A stretch of 64,000 nt of DNA from UBA2982 sp040081395 (GCA_040081395.1 JBEBGN010000001.1:6149-70148), one strand, 5' to 3'. Numbered from the stretch's first letter, positions 33,193 to 42,462 are shown. The notes: a model not told the origin generated them from the sequence alone. Translations and numbers: made by a program.

Positions 33193-34032
33193 TCACCAGG
33201 GCAGCCAGGGGTACTTCCGGAAATCAGGCTTCCGCTTCTCGACATAGGCATTCCTCCCCTCCTGTCCCTGCTCCGTCATGTAGAAGAGAAGCGTCGCGTT
33301 CCCCGCGAGCTCCTGTAGCCCCGCCTGGCCATCCAGGTCCGCATTGAATGCGCTCTTCAGCAGTCGGATCGCGAGCGGGCTCTTCTCCATGATCTCGCGC
33401 GCCCACTGCCAGCCTTCTGCCTCGAGTTGCTCCAGGGGCACCACCTTGTTCACCAGCCCCATCTCGTATGCCTCGGCGGCCGAGTACTGCCGGCACAGAT
33501 ACCAGATCTCTCGGGCGCGCTTCTGGCCGACACTGCGGGCCAGGTACGAGGCGCCGAAGCCACCGTCGAACGATCCCACGATCGGGCCGGTCTGACCGAA
33601 CACCGCGTTCTCCGCCGCGATGGACAGATCGCAGACGACGTGCAGCACGTGGCCGCCGCCGATCGCGTATCCCGCGACGAGCGCGATGATGGGCTTGGGC
33701 ATGGAGCGCATGTAGCGCTGTAGCTCGAGCACGTTCAGCCGGGGGACGCCACTGGTGCCGACGTACCCCGCGTCGCCACGCACCTTCTGGTCCCCCCCTG
33801 AGCAGAAGGCCCATTTCCCGTCCTTGGAGGGTCCGTTCCCGGTGAGGAGCACGACGCCGATGTCCGTGTCCTCGCCCGCGTCTCGGAAGGCCTCACTCAT
33901 CTCGATCAGCGTATCCGGGCGGAACGCGTTCCGAACTTCCGGGCGATTGAAGGCGATGCGCGCGACACCGTCGCACTTGTGGTAGGTGATGTCGCGATAC
34001 TCCTTCACGACCTTCCAATCCGGCTTCGTCAT
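33193..34032 (-). CDS. menB: 1,4-Dihydroxy-2-naphthoyl-CoA synthase
   Basis: 279 residues of the crotonase fold. RIAFNRPEVRNAFRPDTL, WAFCSGGDQKVRG (active-site loop), VAGYAIGGGHVLHVVCDLSIA, GPIVGSFDGGFGASYLARSVG and YSAAEAYEMGLVNKVVP are MenB-specific. It closes the second ring of the naphthoquinone. The start ATG overlaps the menD stop (ATGA). Confidence 0.96.
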   Translation of the reverse strand: MTKPDWKVVKEYRDITYHKCDGVARIAFNRPEVRNAFRPDTLIEMSEAFRDAGEDTDIGVVLLTGNGPSKDGKWAFCSGGDQKVRGDAGYVGTSGVPRLNVLELQRYMRSMPKPIIALVAGYAIGGGHVLHVVCDLSIAAENAVFGQTGPIVGSFDGGFGASYLARSVGQKRAREIWYLCRQYSAAEAYEMGLVNKVVPLEQLEAEGWQWAREIMEKSPLAIRLLKSAFNADLDGQAGLQELAGNATLLFYMTEQGQEGRNAYVEKRKPDFRKYPWLPW

Positions 34033-35825
34033 CGCGGAGACGTCTCCATGGGGGCGCTCTCGCTCTCCTTGTCGAGGGTCTCGCGAACACCTCGCTGAAC
34101 GGCCTGGGCCAACTCGATTCGGCGTTGGTGGCTCACGGCCCGGTCGGAGCGAACGCGAAGGATCCTGGTACCACCCGCCTGGATGGCCGCCTCGAGCGGG
34201 TCGGCCAGCCCTTCAGCTTCGACATCCTCGATGGCGATGCCGTGCAGCGCCGCGGCGTGTGCGAAGTCCAATCCGTGTGGTGTGGCGAAGTAGCGCGTGA
34301 AATGGGGCTCGTGGGACGCCACCGGGAGCGCATGGAAGATGCCCCCTCCATCGTTGTCCACGAGCACGAAGATGACCGACACGTCCTCCTCCCGGCTCCA
34401 CAGCAAACCGTTCTGGTCGTGGAAGAGGGCCAGGTCGCCCAGTACGCACACGGTCGTGCCCTTGCTCTGCGTCGCCACCCCGAACGCAGTGGAGACGATC
34501 CCGTCGATGCCGCTGGCCCCGCGGTTGCAGAACACGTCGAGGCCTTCCTCGCGCGGAAGCCCGAGGGCGTCGAGATCGCGGATCGGCATCGAGTTCGAGA
34601 CGAATAACGTGTCCCCGGCCGAAAGCGAGGCGAGCACGGCGCCCCACACGTCCCCCTCCTGGAGGGAACCCCGCAGCGGGCCGAGGGCGTCGAGCGCGGC
34701 GCCCTCCACGCGTCTCCACAGGTCTTCCCAAGGGGCCGCGCCTGTGCGCGTCGCGCGCGCCGCGAGCGCACGTAGTGTATCCGCCGGATCGGCGCGGACG
34801 TATCGCGTTGCGGTCGCGAGGTGGTCTTTCCAGCGCGCTCCGGCGTCGATGACGATCTGGGGAACGCCGTTGTGATGCAGGATCCACTCGACCAACGGGG
34901 TGGAAGTCGGCGCTGCCCCAATCCGGATGATCACGCTCGGCTTCAATCGCTCCACAACGGAGGCGTCGCGCAGGAAAAGATCGTAGGCGGCCACGCAGTA
35001 GGCGCCGCCTGCGGCACCGAAGCGCGCACCCGACAGCGGATCGGCGAGCACCGGAAAGCCCGTCGCGGCCGCCAGCTCCTTCACCGCGGGCCCCACCCGC
35101 GCGGCTTCGGCGCTCGGGCCGGCCACGATGACGCCTTCCCCACTTCGGATCTCCTCACGCAACGCCTCGAGCTCGGGCGCCGATGGCTGCGCCCGGGCGG
35201 TCAGCACGCCAATGTAGGGCTCACCGTCGGGTCGTCCCCTCGCGGCGAGAGGATGTGCCGCCCCGAACGCTTCGGGTACCTGGGTCGGCTCGAGCGGTTT
35301 GTCGAACGGCAGGTTCACATGCACGGGTCCCGCGGGTACGCCGACGGCCGCCGCCGCCGCACGACCGGTGAGTGCGCGCAGGTGGCGAAGCGCGGGACCT
35401 TCCAGGCTCGGCTCGGGTGCCTCGAAGAACTCGCGCACGTACCCGCCGAACATCCTCACCTGGTCGATCGTTTGGTTCGCGTCGGCTCCGCGGTGGCGAG
35501 GAGGACGGTCCGCCGTGAGGACCAGGAGCGGCACTTCGGCGGCCGACGCCTCGATCACGGCTGGGTAGAGGTTCGCCGCTGCCGTCCCCGAGGTCGTGAG
35601 TACCACGGCGGGGAAACCAGTGGACTTCCCCACCCCGAGTGCGAAGAAGGCGGCTGAGCGCTCGTCCAGGTGGACTCGGGGCCGGAAGCGCCCATCGGCG
35701 GCGAACGCCATCACCAGAGGAGTCGAGCGCGACCCGGGCGCGAGCACGACCTCGCGAACGCCCGCGCGCGCGAGCTCGTCGACGATCGCGCTCGCCCAGG
35801 CCGTATTCGCCGCCCGGTCGCTCAT
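34029..35825 (-). CDS. menD: 2-Succinyl-5-enolpyruvyl-6-hydroxy-3-cyclohexene-1-carboxylate synthase
   Basis: 598 residues of the thiamine-diphosphate family. APGSRSTPLVMAFAA, AVVLTTSGTAAANLYPAVIEA and ADRPPRHRGADANQTIDQV are at the N-terminal PYR domain; GDLALFHDQNGLLW and VDNDGGGIFHALP in the C-terminal domain bind ThDP and Mg. It joins isochorismate and 2-oxoglutarate. The ATG at 35825 overlaps the menF stop (ATGA); the upstream open frame lies inside menF. Confidence 0.95.
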   Translation of the reverse strand: MSDRAANTAWASAIVDELARAGVREVVLAPGSRSTPLVMAFAADGRFRPRVHLDERSAAFFALGVGKSTGFPAVVLTTSGTAAANLYPAVIEASAAEVPLLVLTADRPPRHRGADANQTIDQVRMFGGYVREFFEAPEPSLEGPALRHLRALTGRAAAAAVGVPAGPVHVNLPFDKPLEPTQVPEAFGAAHPLAARGRPDGEPYIGVLTARAQPSAPELEALREEIRSGEGVIVAGPSAEAARVGPAVKELAAATGFPVLADPLSGARFGAAGGAYCVAAYDLFLRDASVVERLKPSVIIRIGAAPTSTPLVEWILHHNGVPQIVIDAGARWKDHLATATRYVRADPADTLRALAARATRTGAAPWEDLWRRVEGAALDALGPLRGSLQEGDVWGAVLASLSAGDTLFVSNSMPIRDLDALGLPREEGLDVFCNRGASGIDGIVSTAFGVATQSKGTTVCVLGDLALFHDQNGLLWSREEDVSVIFVLVDNDGGGIFHALPVASHEPHFTRYFATPHGLDFAHAAALHGIAIEDVEAEGLADPLEAAIQAGGTRILRVRSDRAVSHQRRIELAQAVQRGVRETLDKESESAPMETSPR

Positions 35826-37267
35826 GTGCTCGAGCCCGTCACGGTGCGACGGACGCCGGCCGTGGCGGCCAAGGCGAGCTCGGCACCGCTCGCAGCCAGT
35901 GCTTCCAGCATCGGCTCGAACTTGATCGCGGTCTCCTCCCATTCGGCCGACGGAACGGACCCCTCGACGATGCCCGCGCCGGCGAAGAGTCTCCACCCGG
36001 AGCCGGTCGAAACGCCCATGCGCAGGGATGGCACGAAGATGCCGTTCCCTTCGGCGTCGAAGAGTCCTACAGGCCCCGCGTACCACCCGCGCTCGAATGG
36101 TTCCTCCGCCGCGAGGAACGCCATCGCCGAGTCGCGCGGGAGTCCGCACACCGCGGGTGTCGGGTGCAAGAGCCGGAGCAGATCGAGAATGCCGATCTCC
36201 GCTGGAACGCTGGCGCGGATCTCCGTCTCGAGGTGCTGGATGCGGTCCAGTGTGAGGACGTGCGGCTGAGGGTCGGTGCGGATCTGATGCGCCACCGTGC
36301 CGAGGCGCGCCACCATGTCGTCGAGCGCAATGCGCTGTTCGGCGCGGTCCTTGTCGCTCGCGAGCAGCCGCGCCGCGAGTTCGGCCTGCTCTCGAGCCGT
36401 GTTTCCCCGACGGATCGAGCCCGCCACAGCGGTGGCATGGAAGACGCCATCCCGCAGCGTAGCCACGGTCTCCGGTGCCGCCCCGACCAACGTGGACCCA
36501 GGGGTCGGCTCGAAAAGGAATACGTAACTCCCTCGATTCACGCGCCAGAGATGCGCGACGACGTCGACCGGGTCGACGGGCTCCTCGAGATCCACGTCGA
36601 GCGTCCGGGCCAGCACGGCCTTGGAGATCACCCCGCGGCGGATCGCGGCCAGGGACTCCTGGACGGTCCCCTCCCATCGGGCGCGGTCCGTGGCAGCGCC
36701 GCTTCCACGGATCGGAGCGCGGGGGCGAGAAGCCCCCTCCCCCATCGCGGTGAGTTCGGCGCGCAACGTCTCGGCACGGCGCCGCAGCCGAGCGAATACG
36801 TCCTGCCCGGCGTTCTCGTCGACCACCGCGTGCACGCGAAGCCAGGCGTCCCCGGGGCCCTCGCCCTCGAGCTCGAAGACCGGGACCTGGAAGAGCCAGG
36901 CCGGAAAATCGGCCCACACGCCCTCGGCGACGTGGTCACTCCGGAAGGAGAATCCACCGTAGAAGCGGACCCGTTGTGCGCGCATGGTGGCCTCCGGCAC
37001 GAACGGGTCGCGCGCCAGCGCCCGGGCCGCCGCGGCCACCTCTTCGAAGCGATCCGAGACGGCACCCCCGGCCCTGATCTCGGAGGCGACCCCCCGGTGA
37101 GCGACCCAACGGTCCCCCCGCGCCCAGAAACCACGCTCCTCTCCTTCGGCATGGCGGAGGAAGGCCTCCGGCCGGAGGTCGGGTGCGGGGATGGTCACCG
37201 TCGCGAGACGGGCCTTTCCGGGTTGTCGGCTCAGGAGGGCTCCTCGAAGCTGTTCGCTCGATGGCAC
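35822..37267 (-). CDS. menF: Isochorismate synthase
   Basis: 481 residues of the chorismate-binding family. Key segments are SLAAIRRGVISKAVLAR (catalytic Lys), GSYVFLFEPTPGSTLVGAAPE, ATAVAGSIRRGNTAREQ, HPTPAVCGLPRDSAM and RLFAGAGIVEGSVPSAEWEET. It commits chorismate to menaquinone. GTG start at 37267. This is the first gene of the operon menF-menD-menB-cyclophilin-menA-menE; menC is not in the window, and menH lies at 56156. Confidence 0.94.
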   Translation of the reverse strand: MPSSEQLRGALLSRQPGKARLATVTIPAPDLRPEAFLRHAEGEERGFWARGDRWVAHRGVASEIRAGGAVSDRFEEVAAAARALARDPFVPEATMRAQRVRFYGGFSFRSDHVAEGVWADFPAWLFQVPVFELEGEGPGDAWLRVHAVVDENAGQDVFARLRRRAETLRAELTAMGEGASRPRAPIRGSGAATDRARWEGTVQESLAAIRRGVISKAVLARTLDVDLEEPVDPVDVVAHLWRVNRGSYVFLFEPTPGSTLVGAAPETVATLRDGVFHATAVAGSIRRGNTAREQAELAARLLASDKDRAEQRIALDDMVARLGTVAHQIRTDPQPHVLTLDRIQHLETEIRASVPAEIGILDLLRLLHPTPAVCGLPRDSAMAFLAAEEPFERGWYAGPVGLFDAEGNGIFVPSLRMGVSTGSGWRLFAGAGIVEGSVPSAEWEETAIKFEPMLEALAASGAELALAATAGVRRTVTGSST

Positions 37268-37318
37268 CCCCAGGGGCGCCGGCCCGCCAATATAGGGGGC
37301 CCGGAGCGATCCTGAAGG

Positions 37319-37777
37319 TCACGGCACTGCGGTCACGACCCCCTCGGTCACGCGCATCCCGAGCTCTTCGTCGGCGGCCATTTCCATGTAGTCGATCCAG
37401 AAGTCCAACGGAACGCCCGTGGCGGAATCGTAGGTCACCCGAATCTCATGCGCGTCCCCCTCATACGCGTCCGACAGTATCTCGAAGAGCCCCTCGACCG
37501 GTGGGAATACGTCCGCGTAGGCGGACGGCACGGGATCCCCGGTGTCGACGAACACCCGCTCGACCACCGAATCCCCTTGGACGCGCACGCGGACCGGGCC
37601 CCGGTACTCGACGGGGCAGAAGCACAGCCGTTCGACCGCGTAGACATACGAGCTGGGGCGCGTGCGTTCCCAGGTCCTCGCCGCCTCCTCGAGGTCGGTG
37701 AGCGTCCTCGCGCCGAACCCGAGATCCGAGCATCCGCCGAGACCGGCGCACACCACGAGCAGTACCAAGACTCTCAT
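37319..37777 (-). CDS. DUF6174-like lipoprotein
   Basis: 152 residues. The lipobox LGGC puts the lipid-anchored Cys near residue 16. WERTRPSSYVYAVERLCFCPVEY, VRVRVQGDSVVERVF and ILSDAYEGDAHEIRVTYDSATGVPLDFWIDY match the DUF6174 pattern. Function unknown. ATG at 37777 has AGGGAG 5 nt upstream. It sits 51 nt before the menF start, on the same strand. Confidence 0.8.
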   Translation of the reverse strand: MRVLVLLVVCAGLGGCSDLGFGARTLTDLEEAARTWERTRPSSYVYAVERLCFCPVEYRGPVRVRVQGDSVVERVFVDTGDPVPSAYADVFPPVEGLFEILSDAYEGDAHEIRVTYDSATGVPLDFWIDYMEMAADEELGMRVTEGVVTAVP

Positions 37778-37926
37778 CACGACTCCCTACCCCGAGTGCT
37801 TTCTTCGGCACTGGACGAACCGGTGCGCCGCCGTGTGACAGCGCACGCAGAAAAACGGCGCATTCTCGGGCTCTTTTCGCTATCTTGGCGACCGCCAGCG
37901 TCCAGCCCGCGTCCAGGGAACACGTG

Positions 37927-39888
37927 ATGAGCGACCGAGATGCCCCACGGAACCCCCAGATGACGGCTCCCACGACCCTATCGTGGCCGCCGCCGGGACT
38001 CGAGCGGCTCCAGGGAAGCCTCTGGCGGGTCATCCTCATCAGCTGGGTGGGGAGCGTCGTGCTCGTCCTGCCCCTACTCTGGGCCCTCGCAGTCGAGCAG
38101 CCCTTCTACAGCCTGGGACCCTTCGAGGACAACTGGGAGCTCGGGCTCGGGCTGGCCGTCCTGGGTGCGCTCATCATCGTGGTCGGCTTCGGACTCTGCT
38201 TCGGACTCATGCGGGCCGCAGCCAAGGGAGCAGACCTCGGGTACGGGACCCTGACGATCCTCGAGGTGGCCGCCGACTCGCGACACGACACCGGGTTCCT
38301 CATCCAGGGCAAGCGGCACTTCAGCTCCCTCGACCCGGACCATCTCGCCCTGATCGTTCGGGCGCGCCTCCGGGGAGGGGCGCTGCTCCTGACCGGAGCA
38401 CTCTGGTTGATCGTCGGCTTCGGCCTGGCGGTCATCCTGGCCGCGCGCGGCTTCACCACGCCGTCGGGGATCTGGCTGATCACCATCGGTCCCGCCGCCC
38501 TCGCGACCATGGTCGGCCTCTATTACTTGGTGCGGCAGAACAGCCAAGTGCGCGGCGCGGTCGCGGGCTGGCAGGCGCAGGAGGGGACCGACCGTGTCCG
38601 AGCCGAGTCGATCGCCTGGTCGGATCGGCTGGAAGCCGCGGGTGACTCGGTCGTCCTCGGCTCGGGCTCGAAGGGCGAGGCCGGGCGCTTCCATACGGGC
38701 GCGGTCGCCGTGGTCGCGCTCTTCCTCGTCGGGTTCGTGCCGACCATGACGATCGGCGTGACCACGGCCGTGGGCCCCATTCTCGCCGAGATCGCCGTGC
38801 CGTCCTTCCTCTCCGTCCAGGAGATGGCGGGCGCAGCCGAGGCGCTACGGAGGTATCGCGTCGAGACAGAGAGGGCCGTGTCCCCCGAGGAGGCGGGCGC
38901 GGCTCTGCAGAACATCGCCTTCGTGGGCGATGCCGCGACGCCAGAGGCATGGGAACGCGGGCCAACGAACCGATACGCCGAGGGATGGTTCCCCGACCCG
39001 GACTTCTTCCCGGATCCCTTCTCCGAATCCGTTGCGCGAGACCTGCTGCGGACCCCGCTGGCGGACTTCTCCGCCGAGGAGCAGGCCGCGCTACGCCAAG
39101 CCGCCACGCACCCCGCGCACGCTGAGTTCCAGCGCCTCGCCCATGCGGAGTTGGTCGACGTCGTGAGCGGACGTTGGACCCTGCCGTTCGCGGACTCCCT
39201 CACCTTCCAAGAGTTGCCCTGGCCCCGCTTCCCCGAGTTCAGGACCGCCGGGCTCGCACGCGTCGCGAAGGCATCGGTGGAGGTGTCGACGGGGCAGGCC
39301 GCGGAGGCAGAGCAGACACTACGCGAGCTGATCTCGACGGGATTCCTCCTCGTCGACCAGGGACCGACTCTGCTCGACAACCTCATGGGCGTCGTGCTCG
39401 CCAACATGGGCGGCGACGCACTCGAGGAGTACTACAGGCGCATAGGGCGCGACGCAGAAGCCGATGCCCTCGCATTCGCCCGCACCTCGGCGGTCAACGC
39501 GGCGCAGCGTGCGCGCGCCGGCCTCATCCCGGAGGATGTGCACGCGCTGCTTCGCGGCGTCCCCGATCTGGTCGAGACCGAGGAGGCGCTGCGCGGCCTG
39601 CGTTGGGAATACTTCGCCGCGTTCAACATGCTCGCGCCGTGCATCAACCTTCATAAGATGGTCTTCGGTCCCGACGAGACCTACGACGAGTGGCGGGAAC
39701 GGGCGCGCGACACGCTGGCGCGCCCGCTGGTGCCGGGGGAACGAGCGCTGTTCGACCTAGCCGAGGGCGGCGTCCTCGGTTCCGGCGGACAGGAGCTGCA
39801 GGGCTTCTTCGCGCGCTTCCTGTCGCTTACGCTCGGGAGCGGCGGAGCCCCGGGGAGCTGCGCGTCGCTGATCGCTTCGCTCCAGTAG
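37927..39888 (+). CDS. Large membrane protein of unknown function
   Basis: 653 residues. Two pairs of membrane segments occur in the first third (ILISWVGSVVLVLPLLWAL, GLAVLGALIIVVGFGLCFGLM, LLLTGALWLIVGFGLAVILAA, GPAALATMVGLYYLV) and one near 260 (VAVVALFLVGFVPTMTIGV). The remaining 350-odd residues are soluble, helical and rich in Ala/Glu, with a repeat-like appearance (RVAKASVEVSTGQAAEAEQTLREL) suggestive of TPR-type helices. I recognise no family. ATG at 37927 is chosen over an in-frame start at 37885. Confidence 0.55.
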   Translation: MSDRDAPRNPQMTAPTTLSWPPPGLERLQGSLWRVILISWVGSVVLVLPLLWALAVEQPFYSLGPFEDNWELGLGLAVLGALIIVVGFGLCFGLMRAAAKGADLGYGTLTILEVAADSRHDTGFLIQGKRHFSSLDPDHLALIVRARLRGGALLLTGALWLIVGFGLAVILAARGFTTPSGIWLITIGPAALATMVGLYYLVRQNSQVRGAVAGWQAQEGTDRVRAESIAWSDRLEAAGDSVVLGSGSKGEAGRFHTGAVAVVALFLVGFVPTMTIGVTTAVGPILAEIAVPSFLSVQEMAGAAEALRRYRVETERAVSPEEAGAALQNIAFVGDAATPEAWERGPTNRYAEGWFPDPDFFPDPFSESVARDLLRTPLADFSAEEQAALRQAATHPAHAEFQRLAHAELVDVVSGRWTLPFADSLTFQELPWPRFPEFRTAGLARVAKASVEVSTGQAAEAEQTLRELISTGFLLVDQGPTLLDNLMGVVLANMGGDALEEYYRRIGRDAEADALAFARTSAVNAAQRARAGLIPEDVHALLRGVPDLVETEEALRGLRWEYFAAFNMLAPCINLHKMVFGPDETYDEWRERARDTLARPLVPGERALFDLAEGGVLGSGGQELQGFFARFLSLTLGSGGAPGSCASLIASLQ

Positions 39889-39894
39889 CGGGGG

Positions 39895-40242
39895 TCAATC
39901 CGAGAGCCAAGCTCGCCAGGACGCCTCGTCGAGCCCAACCGCCAGACGGTTGCCGCACCTCGAGAGCGGCATCTTCAGGATGAGCGGCTCCTCTGACGCG
40001 ATCTCGATCCAGCGGTCGTTGCCATAGAACGCCGAGCGCAGCCCGAGCGCCTCGAAGCGCTTCGCGGATCGATCGATGAGCTTCTGCTCACCGAACCGAT
40101 CGAAGAATCGCCGTAGCTCCCCCGGGGAGGGCTCGCGCTGCTTGAAGTCCACGAAGTGGACCTTGATGCGGCGCTCCTTGAAGAACCGGAGCGCCTTGCG
40201 CGTGTCTGCGTCGTTCTGGACGCCGAAGATCTGGACTTCCAT
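39895..40242 (-). CDS. ArsC/Spx-like protein lacking the N-terminal active cysteine
   Basis: 115 residues of the thioredoxin-like ArsC/Spx/YffB family: VQIFGVQNDADTRKALRFFKERRI, HFVDFKQREPSPGELRRFF, ASEEPLILKMPLSRCGNRLAVGL. In arsenate reductases the first motif is G-x-x-N-C-D; here Ala replaces the Cys, leaving only the Cys in SRCGNR, so classic reductase chemistry is unlikely. Its ATG overlaps, on the opposite strand, the ATG of the DUF72 gene. It converges on the membrane protein gene 6 nt away. Confidence 0.8.
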   Translation of the reverse strand: MEVQIFGVQNDADTRKALRFFKERRIKVHFVDFKQREPSPGELRRFFDRFGEQKLIDRSAKRFEALGLRSAFYGNDRWIEIASEEPLILKMPLSRCGNRLAVGLDEASWRAWLSD

Positions 40243-41254
40243 GCCTCAAGATAAAACGGGTAGCCAACTCGGTCTCTTCGCCGGGGACTCGACGGGCGCC
40301 GCGCTGCTTGGCTCGAAAGGCGTCGCTCCGACGACCCCTCTCCCGGAGCACCTCGCGCTTCGCGCGCGGCTTCCTCTCGGCGTGCGGCTCGGCACCTCCT
40401 CGTGGAGCTTTCCGGGCTGGCACGGCATCGTCTACGACCGCATCGCGTCCGAATCGGTGCTCGCGCGCACCGGGCTAGCGGCGTACGCGGCCCATCCACT
40501 CCTCGGGACCGTGTCGGTCGACCGCTCCTATTACGCGCCCCTCACTGCGGCTCAGTTCCGCGAGTACGCCGACGCCGTGCCCGCTGAATTCCGCTTCGTG
40601 GTGAAAGCGGACCGCTTGCTGACGTCGCCCCTCGACCCCGAGACACGTGGGGTTCGGGCGGCCAATCCGCGCTTTCTGGACGCCGACTACGCGACCACGG
40701 AGGTGATCGGACCCACGATGGAAGGCCTCGGCGCGAAGGCCGGCCCCCTCGTCTTCCAGTTTCCTCCGTTCGCATCCTCGGCGGTAGGTGGACGGGGTGC
40801 GTTCCTCGAGCGGCTCCACCGCTTTCTCGAGGTCCTGCCGAAGGGACACTCGTATGCCGTGGAACTGCGCACGCCGGCGTTCATCACCCGAGACTACGCC
40901 GCGCTGCTCGAGGCGACCGGGGTGGCGCACTGCTACAACGTGCACCCTACGAGCGCGCTTCTCGCACGCCAGCTGGAGCACGTCCAGGCGTACCAACAGC
41001 CCGTGCTCGTCGTTCGCTGGATGCTCGGGGGCGGCCAAGAGTACGTCGCAGCCAAAACGCGCTATGCACCGTTCGATCGGCTCGTGGACGAGGATCCCGC
41101 GTCCCGTGAACTGATCGCAAGGGCCGTGCTCGACGCCTCGCTCGCGGAGCGGGACGCTTTCGTGATCGTGAACAACAAGGCCGAAGGCTCGGCGCCCTTG
41201 AGCGTCTTCCGCCTCGCCGAGCGGATCGGGACGTGGGGAAATGCCTCCCGATGA
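40241..41254 (+). CDS. DUF72 family protein
   Basis: 337 residues. LGTSSWSFPGWHGIVY, TVSVDRSYYAPLTAAQFREYA, FRFVVKADRLLTSP, VFQFPPFAS, YAVELRTPAF and FVIVNNKAEGSAPLSVFRLAERI are the DUF72 TIM-barrel signatures. The N-terminal piece QLGLFAGDS is shared with a recognisable subgroup, so the ATG at 40241 is favoured even though the core starts near residue 47. Biochemical role unknown. The start codon overlaps the divergent ArsC-like gene's start in the tetranucleotide CATG. Confidence 0.85.
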   Translation: MPQDKTGSQLGLFAGDSTGAALLGSKGVAPTTPLPEHLALRARLPLGVRLGTSSWSFPGWHGIVYDRIASESVLARTGLAAYAAHPLLGTVSVDRSYYAPLTAAQFREYADAVPAEFRFVVKADRLLTSPLDPETRGVRAANPRFLDADYATTEVIGPTMEGLGAKAGPLVFQFPPFASSAVGGRGAFLERLHRFLEVLPKGHSYAVELRTPAFITRDYAALLEATGVAHCYNVHPTSALLARQLEHVQAYQQPVLVVRWMLGGGQEYVAAKTRYAPFDRLVDEDPASRELIARAVLDASLAERDAFVIVNNKAEGSAPLSVFRLAERIGTWGNASR

Positions 41255-41318
41255 TCACGCGGTGCTTGCGCACCGCTGCCGCGCGGGGCAACAGTCCGGC
41301 ATTCCCATGGAGGCACGC

Positions 41319-41549
41319 ATGAAGAGAGCACTGGTGGTCGTCACGGCGATGCTCGCGGTCTGGGCGTGCGGCCAGAGCGCTGGAGACGCGGCGAGCGCGA
41401 CGGATACGCTCACGCGACGGGAGAAGGACAGCATCATCGCCACCCTGCCGATTCCCGGTGCGAGAGGGGTCGGCCGAGCCCTCGACGCACAAGACGCCTC
41501 GCGGGAGCGCGCAGCGGCGCTCGATTCGATTCTCGCGGGAGCGCGCTGA
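41319..41549 (+). CDS. Small lipoprotein of unknown function
   Basis: 76 residues. VVVTAMLAVWACGQ is a lipoprotein signal with a lipobox-like end (VWAC, Cys near 16). The mature 60 residues are charged and helical (RREKDSIIATLPIPGARGVG, ASRERAAALDSILAGA). GGAGG lies 5 nt before the ATG. I recognise no family. It converges on the small membrane protein 10 nt away. Confidence 0.55.
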   Translation: MKRALVVVTAMLAVWACGQSAGDAASATDTLTRREKDSIIATLPIPGARGVGRALDAQDASRERAAALDSILAGAR

Positions 41550-41559
41550 CCGAATCGGA

Positions 41560-41841
41560 CTATCGTGGCAGCTCGGGGCCCTTTGGGGTGGACGGGTCGG
41601 GCGCGAGCAGCCTGTCCGTGAAGTCCTGACGCTCCTCGAGGAGCTGAAGCCTCGCGTTCGTGGTCTCGAGCAGGTCCTTGATCTGCTGCAGATCCACCTG
41701 CACCCCCGCTTGTCGGTCCCGCGAGTAGAGCTCGATCAGGTCGGTCAGACGCTTGGTGATCGGCCGCAGAATGATGACTGCACCGGTGGTGAGAATGAAC
41801 ACCGTCGGTACCACGATCGTCGCCAGAGCTTCTAAGTCCAT
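41560..41841 (-). CDS. Small single-pass membrane protein with coiled coil
   Basis: 93 residues: one membrane span (ATIVVPTVFILTTGAVIIL, about 7-25), then a charged helical region with heptad-like spacing (VDLQQIKDLLETTNARLQLL) and a Pro-rich tail. No family recognised. The topology suggests a membrane-anchored oligomer or scaffold. It is divergent from the DUF411 gene. Confidence 0.6.
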   Translation of the reverse strand: MDLEALATIVVPTVFILTTGAVIILRPITKRLTDLIELYSRDRQAGVQVDLQQIKDLLETTNARLQLLEERQDFTDRLLAPDPSTPKGPELPR

Positions 41842-41945
41842 GCGTCTCCTCGTTTCGTGGTCGAACCGAGGCCCCTACGCCTCGGCGTCCACCGGCGTTT
41901 CAGCTTATCTTCCGGCATCGTACCACGACCGACAAGGATGACCTC

Positions 41946-42458
41946 ATGACACGGCTCCTCGGCCTGCCGGCCCTCGCGCTCCTCGTTGCTTGTGGGACCG
42001 CCGACGCCACCCCGGATGCCGTCCCCAATGGGGACGCGCCGCTAGCAGCCGTCGGTGGTGGGCAGCAGCAGCTCCCGTCCATCCTCGTCTACAAGACCGC
42101 CACGTGCGGGTGCTGCAGCGGCTGGGTCGAGCATATGCGCCAGGCCGGATTCGCCGTGGACGCGCGGGACCTGCCCGGTAATGTCGAACTCACGCAGGTG
42201 AAGGTCGACGCCGGCGTTCCGCTTGACTTGTCCAGCTGTCACACGTCGATCATCGACGGATACGTGATCGAAGGGCATGTGCCGGCCGACCAGATCAAGC
42301 GACTGCTCGCCGAGCGGCCGAGTGTGGTGGGCATCGCGGCGCCGGGAATGCCGGCGGGCTCGCCGGGCATGGACATCCCCAACTCGCCGCCGTACGACGT
42401 CATCGCCTGGGGTCGCGACGGCACCAAGTCGGTCTTCGCGGAGATCACGCCGCGCTGA
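41946..42458 (+). CDS. DUF411 metal-binding lipoprotein
   Basis: 170 residues. The lipobox LLVAC (Cys near 16) anchors it outside the inner membrane. ILVYKTATCGCCSGWVEHMR, with Cys 54, 56 and 57, and LSSCHTSIIDGYVIEGHVPA are the DUF411 signature, linked in other bacteria to copper or other metal handling. The C-terminal Met-rich stretch (GMPAGSPGMDIP) could bind Cu(I). It is followed 4 nt later by a single-domain response regulator. Confidence 0.85.
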   Translation: MTRLLGLPALALLVACGTADATPDAVPNGDAPLAAVGGGQQQLPSILVYKTATCGCCSGWVEHMRQAGFAVDARDLPGNVELTQVKVDAGVPLDLSSCHTSIIDGYVIEGHVPADQIKRLLAERPSVVGIAAPGMPAGSPGMDIPNSPPYDVIAWGRDGTKSVFAEITPR

Positions 42459-42462
42459 CGTC

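Noticed and set aside
35639..37315. 558-residue plus-strand open frame
   Set aside because: Antisense to menF and the start of menD, which are unambiguous.
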